Shown: positions 33,142 to 41,299 of the stretch, one piece after another
Position numbering within the stretch: position 1 is the stretch's first letter
Layout of the letters: every line of letters starts with the position of its first letter
Assembly: GCF_004342485.1 (NCBI RefSeq)
Contig: NZ_SMBU01000039.1
Coordinates: 1-44,765, forward strand
Direction: 5' to 3'
DNA: 44,765 nucleotides
Source: Roseateles saccharophilus
GTDB taxonomy: Bacteria; Pseudomonadota; Gammaproteobacteria; Burkholderiales; Burkholderiaceae_C
Translations under genes and position numbers: made by a program
Notes under the pieces: generated by a model
The model's input: only the letters and a program-made list of their open reading frames with translations
Database searches by the model: none
Told to the model about the DNA's origin: nothing

Positions 33142-33287
33142 AGCTTTTCTCTCCGCTACACAAAGAAAATTGTACGGAATCAGCCTCTTGCCGATTTTTT
33201 TATTTGACTGTCGCAACACCTGCGCGCTATACGGAATTCCGCTAAGCCGGATGCAGCATGAGCAAGATGCTGCCGGAGGAGCCATGA

Positions 33288-33671
33288 GCCGCCTGTAGCG
33301 CGGGCCGCCAGGCTCCCGTCGGCCTGCTGGCTGGCTGGAACGCCGACGAATGCCAGCTGTTCATTGCCGGCCAGACGATCACCGCCGCGAGGCTGGAGAG
33401 TGGCATCGCGGAGGAGATCGGCCAGTTCCTCGCACCGCTGCAGCCCTCGTATCGCGCCACGACCGACAGCCAGCGTTTCGCCTGGGCGCAGCACCGCGTC
33501 GAGGCTTGCACGCAGCTCGCTCTCGACAGGGTCTGGGGGGATGACTGCGTCTTTCATAGCCGCACCGTGGTGCAAACGCACTACGAATTCAACTCTCTCG
33601 GCGAGGCCGGCCTGTCCGGCCAGTTCGGGACGCCTCGAAGCTGCCGCTCGCGACCGGCAGGTTGTGTTTAG
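33288..33671 (+). pseudogene. Headless open frame, possible gene remnant
   Basis: From just after a TGA at 33285 a plus-strand frame stays open for 128 codons with no ATG near its start. The translation has ordinary protein character (LLAGWNADECQLFIAGQTIT; QRFAWAQHRVEACTQLALDR; DCVFHSRTVVQTHYEF) and stops at TAG 33669. It may be the 3' end of a gene whose start was lost at the Fic-gene boundary. The family is not identified. Confidence 0.35.
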
Positions 33672-33724
33672 GTTTGTCCGACACCTGCCCGTCGATCAGG
33701 CACAGCGTTGCGCTCCTTCAGCCG

Positions 33725-33880
33725 TCAGCCCCAGACGACTGGCCGGCCCTCGCCATACCACCCGGCCACCCGATCCGCGACGCCGCCTTCGATCCGTCCC
33801 CGCTTGATCTTCAAGGTCGGCGTGAGGCAGCCGTTTTCCAGGGACCAGGGCTCGCGCGCCACCACCAGCTGGGAAAGAAC
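33725..33880 (-). pseudogene. C-terminal scrap of an acyl-CoA synthetase gene
   Basis: On the minus strand the last 50 codons before a TGA at 33725 read LVVAREPWSLENGCLTPTLK, then IKRGRIE. EPW(S/T)xENGLLTPTLKxKR is the conserved C-terminal motif of long-chain fatty-acid-CoA ligases (AMP-binding superfamily), normally about 600 residues. Nothing of the rest of the protein is present; upstream sequence changes to the AT-rich hipBA promoter region. This marks a recombination breakpoint near 33880. Confidence 0.65.
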
Positions 33881-33922
33881 GTATCTACAGGTGGTAATTG
33901 CTGAGTCGGCATTGGCGTCGCA

Positions 33923-33980
33923 TAGCAAATACGGCAATAAATAGCCGCTGCGATAACAGAGGGAAATGCCTTATTTGCTA
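33923..33980. promoter_or_regulatory. Inverted repeat pair upstream of hipBA, operator candidate
   Basis: TAGCAAATACGGC at 33923-33935 and GCCTTATTTGCTA at 33968-33980 are inverted copies with a single mismatch, 45 bp apart, in an AT-rich stretch ending 79 bp before hipB. HipB proteins repress their own operon by binding paired operators. A second dyad (AGCCTCTCC / GGGAGAGGGCT, 33998-34025) lies nearer the gene. Confidence 0.55.
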
Positions 33981-34058
33981 CAGTCCGGGACGCGAGAAGC
34001 CTCTCCAACCCAATGGGAGAGGGCTTCGAGCCAACCACGGCGATAGCACATACAGCAT

Positions 34059-34358
34059 ATGGACAGCCTTTATTCCCTCGGCAGAGCGGTAGCGCAGCTC
34101 AGGCAAGAGCGCGGCATGACGCAGAAGCAGCTCGCGGCCCTTAGCGGCTTGGGCCAGTCGACCCTCGCCCGCTTTGAGACAGGCGGCGTCGCAGAGTTCG
34201 GCTCGCGAAAATTACTTCGCCTCCTTGGGGTCCTGGGCCACGAGTTGTCGTTCACGACCAAGAGCAGCAGCTTCACCCTGGACGATGCCCTGGCGGAGCG
34301 ACAGCGTCAGGCTCAGGCAACGAGTGACGCAACTGCCCCAGGGCGTACCCAGCGATGA
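34059..34358 (+). CDS. hipB: HipB-like antitoxin/repressor
   Basis: A 99-residue XRE-type helix-turn-helix protein: LGRAVAQLRQERGMTQKQLA, ALSGLGQSTLARFETG, then LLRLLGVLGHELSF, and a polar tail. This is the usual organisation of HipB. It overlaps the following hipA by 4 bp (ATGA) and follows the inverted-repeat region. It should neutralise HipA and repress the operon. Confidence 0.9.
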   Translation: MDSLYSLGRAVAQLRQERGMTQKQLAALSGLGQSTLARFETGGVAEFGSRKLLRLLGVLGHELSFTTKSSSFTLDDALAERQRQAQATSDATAPGRTQR

Positions 34359-35683
34359 AGCTCCACGTCTACGTCCATAACCAAGCTGTCGCCACGCTGG
34401 AGTCGACGGATGGTTTCCGGCATGTGATGACGTACCACCCGGACGTTGCGCCTGAGCAGTTCGTCTCGCTGCTCATGCCCGTGCGCACGGAGTCCTATGC
34501 CTATCCGGAGCTGCATCCGCTGTTCCGGATGAACCTGCCCGAGGGCTTCTTGCTTTCCATCCTGCAAGAGCAGCTTGGACCGCACGTCGGCGCATCACCA
34601 CTGAATCTGCTATCGCTCGTCGGGCGCAACGCCATCGGGCGAGTCAAGGTCGCCACGCCAGGTGCGGACCCCACGCAGCCGCCGATGCCATTCGATCTCA
34701 ACGGCATCCTGCGGGGCGACAACTCGGAAGAGGCTTTTGTTGACCTTGTGCGCCGGCATGCAGCGTCGGGTGTGTCCGGCGTCGTTCCAAAGTTCCTTTC
34801 GCCAAACACATTCGGTGAGCACGCCAAGGGCACCCTGGCTACCGAGCGCTACATCATCAAAGGCACAACAGCTCGGCTGCCCGGCGTCGCCCTCAATGAG
34901 CATCTGTGCATGGAGGTGTCGCGTCAGGCGGGGTTTCCGACGGCGACGACCGAAGTCTCCGACGACGGACAAGCGCTGGTGGTGCATCGGTTCGACTTCG
35001 AAGCCGACGGCACGACACGCAAAGGCATGGAAGACCTGTGCAGCCTGCTCACGCTGCGGCCGGAGCAGAAGTACGAATCGACCTGGGAGCGCGTTGTCGG
35101 CCGCATCAAGGACGTCACGCCTCAGGCAGAACAGCAGAACGCAGCGCTCTCGCACCTCGCAGACCTGCTGCTGCTGACCTACGCGCTCCGCAACGCCGAT
35201 TGCCACACCAAGAACATCGCCCTGCTCTACAGCTCCCGTGAGCACATCGAGCTGGCTCCCGTCTACGACATGCTGACCATCACGGTCTACGACGACTACG
35301 CGAAGAATCCAACGGGCATGCCCATCGACGGGCGCAGCACGTGGATGCCTGGCAAGGCCCTGGAGCGGTTTCTGCAGGCCAGGTGCAATGTGATGCCGGC
35401 GCAGACGCTAGAGCGCGTCGAACGCATCTGTGAGGCCATCGTCCAGGTCACGCCTCAGGTTGTCGAGGCCACAGAGCGGTACCCTGCGTTCTATGAGACG
35501 GGCAAACGCATGCTGCACGCGTGGAGCGACGGGATGAACAGCCTGCGTCTTCAGAAGACCTGGAGCCTGCCGTCACTGGACGAGCCCATCGCCGCGGCCG
35601 CGGCCAAGTTTTCTGCCCCAGCGCCAATCAAGGCAGCGAAGGTCGAGAAGATTGGCCGCTCGCCTCTGCTGGGGCAGCGCTAA
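34355..35683 (+). CDS. hipA: HipA-like Ser/Thr kinase toxin
   Basis: A 442-residue protein with a HipA N-subdomain (MKLHVYVHNQAVATLES) and kinase features: SGVVPKF in place of the Gly-rich loop, YIIKG with the ATP-contact Lys, the catalytic loop LRNADCHTKN near residue 280, and the metal-binding APVYDML near 302. All key residues are present. HipA toxins inactivate aminoacyl-tRNA synthetases (GltX in E. coli) and cause persistence; the target here is unknown. Translationally coupled to hipB. Confidence 0.9.
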   Translation: MKLHVYVHNQAVATLESTDGFRHVMTYHPDVAPEQFVSLLMPVRTESYAYPELHPLFRMNLPEGFLLSILQEQLGPHVGASPLNLLSLVGRNAIGRVKVATPGADPTQPPMPFDLNGILRGDNSEEAFVDLVRRHAASGVSGVVPKFLSPNTFGEHAKGTLATERYIIKGTTARLPGVALNEHLCMEVSRQAGFPTATTEVSDDGQALVVHRFDFEADGTTRKGMEDLCSLLTLRPEQKYESTWERVVGRIKDVTPQAEQQNAALSHLADLLLLTYALRNADCHTKNIALLYSSREHIELAPVYDMLTITVYDDYAKNPTGMPIDGRSTWMPGKALERFLQARCNVMPAQTLERVERICEAIVQVTPQVVEATERYPAFYETGKRMLHAWSDGMNSLRLQKTWSLPSLDEPIAAAAAKFSAPAPIKAAKVEKIGRSPLLGQR

Positions 35684-35761
35684 TCGCTGTCCTGGCAGAC
35701 CATCCGCCCGGCGCCCACTCTCGGGTCTATTCGATGGTCCATCGACATCGCCGCGATCCCA

Positions 35762-35935
35762 ATGCCCCGGCTCAGCGATGACGCCGTGGTGCAGATCCAC
35801 AACTTCATCGGGCACGTCCTCGACCTGTTCGAGGCCCGCTACGGCGACCAGATCCATCGCTACTACGACGAACGCTCGGCGCACAACATCGTCGCGCCCG
35901 ACCCGCCGCCGAGCCTCGACGATCCGCCGTTCTGA
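35762..35935 (+). CDS. Small hypothetical protein, 57 aa
   Basis: A compact frame MPRLSDDAVVQIHNFIGHVL then DLFEARYGDQIHRYYDERSA and a proline/aspartate-rich tail ending DDPPF. The composition is clearly protein-like: an acidic amphipathic helix followed by a Tyr-rich turn. Short proteins of this sort are seen in conjugative elements of Burkholderiales, in my recollection. No Shine-Dalgarno match is strong. Function unknown. Confidence 0.6.
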   Translation: MPRLSDDAVVQIHNFIGHVLDLFEARYGDQIHRYYDERSAHNIVAPDPPPSLDDPPF

Positions 35936-36196
35936 CCCGCCACCGCATCACAGGAGCGCCGCCAGCCTGACCGCTGCCGGCGCTCTCGTTCATGGTCGCG
36001 ATGCCCATCGCCCAGCGCGATCAATTCCATCGACATCGTGATCACGACGGCCATCGGCGGTGCCCGTCACGTCCATCGTCGAACGTGATCACCAGCCCAT
36101 CGAATTGCGCGCCCACACTCAGCTTTGAACCACGCCCGAACTCGGTCGCTTCAAAATGGTGTAAATTTGGTGCACTTCATTTTTGGAGTGTCCGAA

Positions 36197-36403
36197 ATGA
36201 CCGTCCGTTTTTCCATCACCCTTTCTGATCGCCTGAATCAGGAGCTTGAGCAAGTCGCCGGCAGCAACGACGACAAGAAGGTCGACGCCCTGCGCAAGGC
36301 CATCCACCTCTACATCGCGGCCACCAAGGCCACCCACGAGGGCAAGAAGGTCGGCATCGCTCGGCCCAACCAAGAGCTGGCCACGGAATTCGTCGGCCTG
36401 TGA
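36197..36403 (+). CDS. Ribbon-helix-helix DNA-binding protein
   Basis: The start MTVRFSITLSDRLNQELEQV is supported by GGAGTG ten bases upstream; upstream in-frame codons lie in AT-rich leader. The 68-residue product has a short strand (VRFSITLS) followed by two helices, the Arc/MetJ-type ribbon-helix-helix pattern, and a basic tail. Its TGA overlaps the GTG of the next frame (GTGA), so the two are co-translated. It could be an antitoxin-like or autoregulatory protein; the partner is the interrupted membrane protein downstream. Confidence 0.75.
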   Translation: MTVRFSITLSDRLNQELEQVAGSNDDKKVDALRKAIHLYIAATKATHEGKKVGIARPNQELATEFVGL

Positions 36404-36666
36404 GCGAGGTCGATCTCGCCAAGCTGGTTCGTGACGATCACGAAGTCAGCATCAAGATTGAGAAGTCCGAGCTGCCCGGCGATGCCAAGGTGCGCTAGAT
36501 CAAGGAGCTGGCGCTGTTCTTCTTTGCACTCGGCGGGGTTTCCGTGCTGCTGGGCCTTTGCATCTACGTCGCCGTGACCAGCGCGTCGGCCGACGACAAG
36601 CGCTGGTCGACGTCAATCCTGACCGCCATCGTCGGCGGCCTGGTCGGCTACCTGATCAAGAAGTAG
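36400..36666 (+). pseudogene. Small membrane protein interrupted by in-frame TAG
   Basis: GTG 36400 opens a frame (SEVDLAKLVRDDHEVSIKIE then KSELPGDAKVR) that stops at TAG 36496 after 32 codons. The same frame continues without interruption for 55 more codons to TAG 36664, through two hydrophobic helices (ALFFFALGGVSVLLGLCIYV and SILTAIVGGLVGYLI). Without the internal amber codon it would be an 88-residue two-helix membrane protein. A nonsense mutation is the simplest reading; amber readthrough is less likely. Confidence 0.7.
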
Positions 36667-37119
36667 CCGCCCGCACAACCCGACACCACCAAGTGTGCTC
36701 CTGGCCGGCCTTGACCGGGGCTCCCTCGCCCCGCTGGCGGTCGCTGCCACATGAGGTTGTCGAAGTGGCGACGATCCGTCACGGTGACGGTTTTCGTCTA
36801 TGGCTTGCCGCGTGGCGGTGCGACGGTGGATGCGCGTGACATGGCCCACCGGGATCACCTCCTTGCCGTCATCGAAGGTCGCCTTGTCCCCAATCCTGAA
36901 GGCGACGATTGCCGCCGGTGCTGCAGGCTCCGGCGGCGGCCCGTAGTCCTGCACGCCGGGCGCGACGTACGGGACCTTCCAGGTCCGGCGCACGTCTTCT
37001 TCGAGCACGGTCGCCTGCTTGTCGTGCCGCACGATGAACTCGCCATGCCGGACCGGGCCCGTTCGACGGTCGATGAACTGCACAGCCTGACCGAGGTTCA
37101 GCTTCATGCACGCCGCCAT
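36613..37119 (-). CDS. Small hypothetical protein, possibly frameshifted at its C-terminus
   Basis: The start MAACMKLNLGQAVQF at 37119 has AAGAGAG just upstream. Two stretches look like related beta units: AVQFIDRRTGPVRHGEFIV and ATFDDGKEVIPVGHVTRIHR. After about residue 110 the sequence loses character, while another frame reads TVTVTDRRHFDNLMW, so a frameshift near 36800-36830 is likely. Its 3' end overlaps the convergent membrane-protein remnant. The family is not recognised. Confidence 0.45.
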   Translation of the reverse strand: MAACMKLNLGQAVQFIDRRTGPVRHGEFIVRHDKQATVLEEDVRRTWKVPYVAPGVQDYGPPPEPAAPAAIVAFRIGDKATFDDGKEVIPVGHVTRIHRRTATRQAIDENRHRDGSSPLRQPHVAATASGAREPRSRPARSTLGGVGLCGRLLLDQVADQAADDGGQD

Positions 37120-37181
37120 CTCTCTCTTGGGCTCATCCGGCAGCGCATCATGAGCGCGCGCATATGGCACCCGAAGCGACC

Positions 37182-37764
37182 TCATCCCGCGATGCGCGAA
37201 TACACGCAGCTGTCACGCGGATGGCCGTCGACGCCGAGGTAGTCGTTCCTCAGGACGCCTTCGAGCTCGAAGCCGCAGCGCTTGGCCACCGCCCTGCTCT
37301 TTGCATTGCGCGAGTCGCAGCGGATCTCGACGCGCCGCGCCGCCAGGCCGCCGAAGGCCAGGTCGGTGAGCAGCCGCACCGACTCGCCGACATGCCCCCC
37401 GCCCTGTCGCGTCGGGCCTGATCCAGTAGCCGATCTCGAACTTGCGCACTTCCCAGTCGATGCGGTGCAGGCCGGTGCCGCCCAGCATTCGCCCAGGGCT
37501 GCCGTCGGCACGGCGGGCATAGATCTGCCAGCACAGGTCGCGGCGCGCGATGAAGTCGGCCATCATGCGGCGCACGACCAGCTCCGCGCTCTCCGCCGTC
37601 GGCGCCTGCTGGGCCCAGATCATCCAGGGCCGCAGATGGGACAGCGACTGCGCGATGACGACGGCCATCTCCGCGCCCAGGCCGGCGCGCGGCGCCAGCA
37701 GCATGGTGCGCTCGCCGTCCAGGCGCTCGGGGATGTCGATCAGCGGGGGCTCCGGCTCGCTCAT
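37182..37764 (-). pseudogene. GNAT (RimJ/RimL-type) acetyltransferase, frameshifted
   Basis: The frame starting MSEPEPPLIDIPERLDGERT at 37764 runs through WQIYARRADGSPGRMLGG and EIGYWIRPDATGRG, typical of RimJ/RimL-type N-acetyltransferases. The continuation HVGESVRLLTDLAF, then RCDSRNAKSRAVAKRCGFEL and GVLRNDYLG, is in another frame and ends at 37182. The shift maps to a run of six G (C on the plus strand, 37395-37400); removing one base restores a full 190-residue enzyme. It overlaps the MFS stop by 4 bp. Confidence 0.8.
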
Positions 37765-39032
37765 GCCGCAGCCACCTCCACCGGCTTGGGCAGTTCGCGC
37801 ACGCCGCGGATGGCCTCGTGCCGCCAGGCCAGCACGGCCAGCAGGCAGGCACCCACGCCCGAGAAGCCCAGCGCCGAACGCAGGCCGACATGCTCGCCCA
37901 GCCAGCCGCCGATCAGCGCGCCCGGGCCCGCCGGCAGCAGGATGAGCCAGCGCATCGTGCTCGTCATGCGGCCCAGCATGGGCGCGGGCGTGACCGCCTG
38001 GCGCAGCGACAGGAAGTTGATGAAGATCAGCACGGCACCGACGCCGAAGGCGAACAGCATCACTCCGAAGCTGACGACGCCGTAGCGCCCGGTCGGTGCG
38101 AGCGCGAGCTGCAGCCAGCCGACGCCGCAGGCCGCATAGCCCAGCACCAGGCAGGGCCCCGGGCCGATGCGCCGGCTGATGCGGTGGCCGAAGACGCTGG
38201 CCAGCACCGTGCCGGCGCCCAGCGCGACATAGGACAGGCCCACCGTCTGCGGGCTCAGCTGCAGCTCGCGCGTGGCGAACAGGATCTGCACGACCAGGGC
38301 CGCGTTGTGGAAGAGCTGCCAGCCGCCGCAGGCCGTGGCCAGGCTGACGAGCAGCCGGCGCTCGCGCACGAAGTGCAGGCCGGCCTTGAGCTCGGTCCAG
38401 AAGTCCTCGCCGCGGCGTGCGGCCAGCGTCTCGCTGACGCGGATGCCGCGCAGGATGGCGGCCGACGCGAGCAGCAGGGCCGCATCCACGGCCAGGGCCA
38501 GCGGTGCACCCAGCATCTTGATCAGCGCGCCCGCCAGGCCCGGGCCCGCCACCTCGGCACCCGACGAGGCGAGCGCGTTCTTGGCATGGGCCTCCACCAG
38601 GCGCTCGCGCGGCACCACCTGGGTCAGCACGATCTGGGCCGCACTGCCCGCCACCGTGTAGACGCAGCCGAGCACGAAGCCGACGACATAGAGCCAGCCC
38701 ATGCCCAGCGCGCCCATCCACGCCGCCAGTGGCACGCTGGCCACGGCCACGGCGAGCAGGCTCTCGCCGGCGACATAGACCGGTAGCTTGCGCACGCGGT
38801 CCAGCAGCACGCCGGCCGGCAGCGAGAACAGCACGAAGGGCAGGATCTCCATCGCCTGCAGCAGGCCCATCTGCGTGGGGCTGGCCTGCAGCAGCACGGC
38901 CGCCGTCAGCGGCAGGGCCAGCATCGTGATCTGGCCGCCGAGGGAGGAAATCAGGATGGACGACCAAAGCCGCCGGTAGACCGCATCGCGCAGCAGGTCG
39001 CCGGGCGCGAGGGAAAAGAACTTGGAGGACAT
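37761..39032 (-). CDS. MFS transporter, drug-efflux type
   Basis: A 423-residue protein with about eleven to twelve hydrophobic helices. It has the motif-A like loop LPAGVLLDRVRKLPVYVAGE between helices 2 and 3 and a long central cytosolic loop (SETLAARRGEDFWTELKAGL). This pattern fits MFS exporters of the enterobactin exporter/multidrug type. It lies upstream of the overlapping GNAT gene (ATGA), so transporter and acetyltransferase may form a resistance pair; the substrate is not predictable. Confidence 0.9.
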   Translation of the reverse strand: MSSKFFSLAPGDLLRDAVYRRLWSSILISSLGGQITMLALPLTAAVLLQASPTQMGLLQAMEILPFVLFSLPAGVLLDRVRKLPVYVAGESLLAVAVASVPLAAWMGALGMGWLYVVGFVLGCVYTVAGSAAQIVLTQVVPRERLVEAHAKNALASSGAEVAGPGLAGALIKMLGAPLALAVDAALLLASAAILRGIRVSETLAARRGEDFWTELKAGLHFVRERRLLVSLATACGGWQLFHNAALVVQILFATRELQLSPQTVGLSYVALGAGTVLASVFGHRISRRIGPGPCLVLGYAACGVGWLQLALAPTGRYGVVSFGVMLFAFGVGAVLIFINFLSLRQAVTPAPMLGRMTSTMRWLILLPAGPGALIGGWLGEHVGLRSALGFSGVGACLLAVLAWRHEAIRGVRELPKPVEVAAA

Positions 39033-39102
39033 GACGCTAAGGCTCCGACACGACTCGACAGGCGGGCAGCCCCGCCGGGATAGGTTGACGCGCTTGCGGC
39101 GT

Positions 39103-39137
39103 CAGTCGAGGTCGAGCAGCTTGGTCATGCGGCGCAT
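39103..39137 (-). other. Possible 11-codon leader frame before MFS gene
   Basis: In the 142-bp space between the DUF296 stop and the MFS start, the minus strand has ATG CGC CGC ATG followed by a short frame (MRRMTKLLDLD, then TGA). A small dyad (TGACGC / GCGTCA) follows immediately. This may be a leader peptide or chance. Confidence 0.25.
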
Positions 39138-39174
39138 GCTAGCAGCGCGGCGCAGCGGCGTCGCGTGCCAACGG

Positions 39175-39549
39175 TCATGCTCGGCGCACGACGAGTTCGG
39201 CGTAGCCCGTCGCCTCGTCCCACTCGCGACTCAGCGAGCCCGGCGGCAGCGGCGCGATCAGCAGCTCGGCCGTCGTCCGCACGGTACAGCCGGCACAGAC
39301 ATGGCCGCCGAGCACGCGGCCCGACGCATCGGACACGCTCGCGTGCAGATGGACGCCCGCCGGCGTGAGGCTGCCACTCAGGGTGAGGATCTCGAGCGGG
39401 CCGTCCACGTGGGTCGGGCCGGCTGCGCCCGCGAAGCGCAACTCGGCATGGCCGAGGCTGCCCAGGCCCGCAATGACGAAGCCCGTGCGCCCACCGGCCT
39501 CCAGCGTTGCACGCAGGTCGTCGCCTGGGTTCAGGCGCAGGGCTTCCAT
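39175..39549 (-). CDS. DUF296/PPC-domain protein
   Basis: A 124-residue protein matching the PPC/DUF296 fold over its whole length: RLNPGDDLRATLE at the start, GLGSLGHAELRFA, DGPLEILTLSGSLTPAG, and GVHLHASVSDASGRVLGGHV with the conserved His cluster, ending GCTVRTTAEL. In plants this fold is attached to AT-hooks; bacterial stand-alone members have unknown function. It starts 2 bp after the gamma-glutamyltransferase stop, so both are one operon. Confidence 0.9.
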   Translation of the reverse strand: MEALRLNPGDDLRATLEAGGRTGFVIAGLGSLGHAELRFAGAAGPTHVDGPLEILTLSGSLTPAGVHLHASVSDASGRVLGGHVCAGCTVRTTAELLIAPLPPGSLSREWDEATGYAELVVRRA

Positions 39550-39551
39550 GC

Positions 39552-41165
39552 TCAGAAGCCCACCGCCGCGCCATCGCGCCGCGGGTCGCTGGCAGCCACA
39601 TAGCCTTGCGCGCCCGGCTCGCCCAGGCGCCAGATGAACTGGCCGGCACCGAAGTCCTGGTAGCTGTCGTGGATGTCGCCGACCTGGTGGCCGCGTGCGC
39701 GCAGGGCCTCGATGGTGGCCGCCGGCATATGGGGCTCGATGTTGATGGACAGGCCCTCATTGAAACGCCAGCGAGGCGCGTCGCAGGCGGCCTGCGGGTT
39801 CTGGCCGTAGCAGAGCATGCGCACCAGGGTCTGCAGATGGCCCTGGGGCTGCATATTGCCGCCCATCACGCCGAAGCTCATGACCGGCGCGCCGTCCTTC
39901 GTCAGGAACGCCGGGATGATGGTGTGGAAGGGGCGCTTGCCCGGTGCGACCTGATTGGGATGGCCGGCCTCCAGCGTGAAGCAGTGGCCGCGGTTCTGCA
40001 GGCTGACGCCATAGCCCGGCAGCACCAGGCCCGAACCGAAGCCCATGTAGTTGCTCTGGATGAAGCTGACCATCATTCCCGACTCGTCCGCCGCGGTCAG
40101 GTAGATGGTGCCGCCCTTGACCGGGTTGCCCGCACCGAAGACCTGGGCGCGCCCCGGGTCGATCAGCTTGGCGCGCTCGGCAAGGTAGCCGTCGTCCAGC
40201 AACTGCGCCGCGCTGACCGACATCGCTCCCGGCTCGGCGACGAAGCGGTAGACGTCGGCGAAGGCCAGCTTCATCGCCTCGATCATCAGGTGCTGGGCCT
40301 CGGGGCTGTCGACCGCGTAGGCCGTCACGCCGCAGTGTTCCAGCAGGCCCAGGGCCATCTGCGCCGCGATGCCCTGCCCGTTGGGCGGGATCTCGTGCAG
40401 GGTGTGGCCGGCGAAGTCCTTGGCCAGGGGCGTGACCCACTCGGGCCGGTAGGCCGCCAGGTCGGCCTCGGTCAGCGCGCCGCCGGTGTCGCGCGCGAAA
40501 CGGGCCAGGGCCTGTGCGATCTCGCCACGATAGAAGGCCTCGCCCCGGGTCTGGGCGATCAGCCTCAGGCTGCGCGCCGCGTCGGCGAAGCGGAACTGCT
40601 CGCCCACCACCGGCGCCCGGCCATGGGGCAGGAAGGCCTGAGCGAAGCCGGGCTGCGAGGTGATCTCGTTCAAGGCCGCGGCCATCGCCCATTTGCCCTG
40701 CACGATGGGCGGCACGGCATAGCCGCGCTCGGCGATCTCGATGGCGGGCTGCAGCAGGTCGGCGAACGGCAGTGTGCCGAAGCGCTCGCTCAAGGCCACC
40801 CAGCCTCCCACGGCGCCAGGCACCGTCACCGCACCCCAGCCACGGCGAGGCATGCCCTGACCCTTGAAGAACTCGGGCGTCCACGCCGCCGGCGCCGGGC
40901 CGGAGGCGTTCAGCCCGTGCAACCGGCGGCCATCCCACAGGATGCAGAAGGCGTCCGAGCCCAGGCCGTTGCTGCAGGGCTCGACCAGCGTCATGCAGGC
41001 CGCCGTGGCGATGGCCGCATCCACCGCATTGCCCCCCGCCTGCAGCATGCGCAGCCCGGCCTGGGCTGCGAGCGGATGCGAGGTGGACACGACGTTGCGC
41101 GCGAACAGTGCGCTGCGCCGGCTCGGGTAGCCGGCGGTCCAGTCGAAATGGGGCGAGGTATTCAT
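39552..41165 (-). CDS. ggt: Gamma-glutamyltransferase family protein
   Basis: A 537-residue protein when started at MNTSPHFDWTAGYPSRRSAL; a start 11 codons earlier is possible. Landmarks include HPLAAQAGLRMLQAGGNAVD, CSNGLGSDAF, the candidate catalytic Thr of the GGTIYLTAAD segment at the autocleavage site, and GKRPFHTIIPAF. These match the gamma-glutamyltransferase/acylase family, which self-processes into two subunits and cleaves glutathione or other gamma-glutamyl amides. No clear signal peptide is seen, so a cytosolic location is likely. Confidence 0.92.
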   Translation of the reverse strand: MNTSPHFDWTAGYPSRRSALFARNVVSTSHPLAAQAGLRMLQAGGNAVDAAIATAACMTLVEPCSNGLGSDAFCILWDGRRLHGLNASGPAPAAWTPEFFKGQGMPRRGWGAVTVPGAVGGWVALSERFGTLPFADLLQPAIEIAERGYAVPPIVQGKWAMAAALNEITSQPGFAQAFLPHGRAPVVGEQFRFADAARSLRLIAQTRGEAFYRGEIAQALARFARDTGGALTEADLAAYRPEWVTPLAKDFAGHTLHEIPPNGQGIAAQMALGLLEHCGVTAYAVDSPEAQHLMIEAMKLAFADVYRFVAEPGAMSVSAAQLLDDGYLAERAKLIDPGRAQVFGAGNPVKGGTIYLTAADESGMMVSFIQSNYMGFGSGLVLPGYGVSLQNRGHCFTLEAGHPNQVAPGKRPFHTIIPAFLTKDGAPVMSFGVMGGNMQPQGHLQTLVRMLCYGQNPQAACDAPRWRFNEGLSINIEPHMPAATIEALRARGHQVGDIHDSYQDFGAGQFIWRLGEPGAQGYVAASDPRRDGAAVGF

Positions 41166-41299
41166 GCGCGTTGATTCTGCCGTTGTAAAGCTTTGCAACC
41201 GAATCGCCCGATGTCAACGAGCGAGGCACAGTCGTCGTTGTTTGCCCAAGCTCTCGCAAGAGCCGAACCGAAACCCGAAACCACCCTGGAGCCCTCAAG

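Noticed and set aside
39507-41174. A 555-codon plus-strand open frame
   Set aside because: Antisense to the gamma-glutamyltransferase gene; composition is that of a shadow frame.
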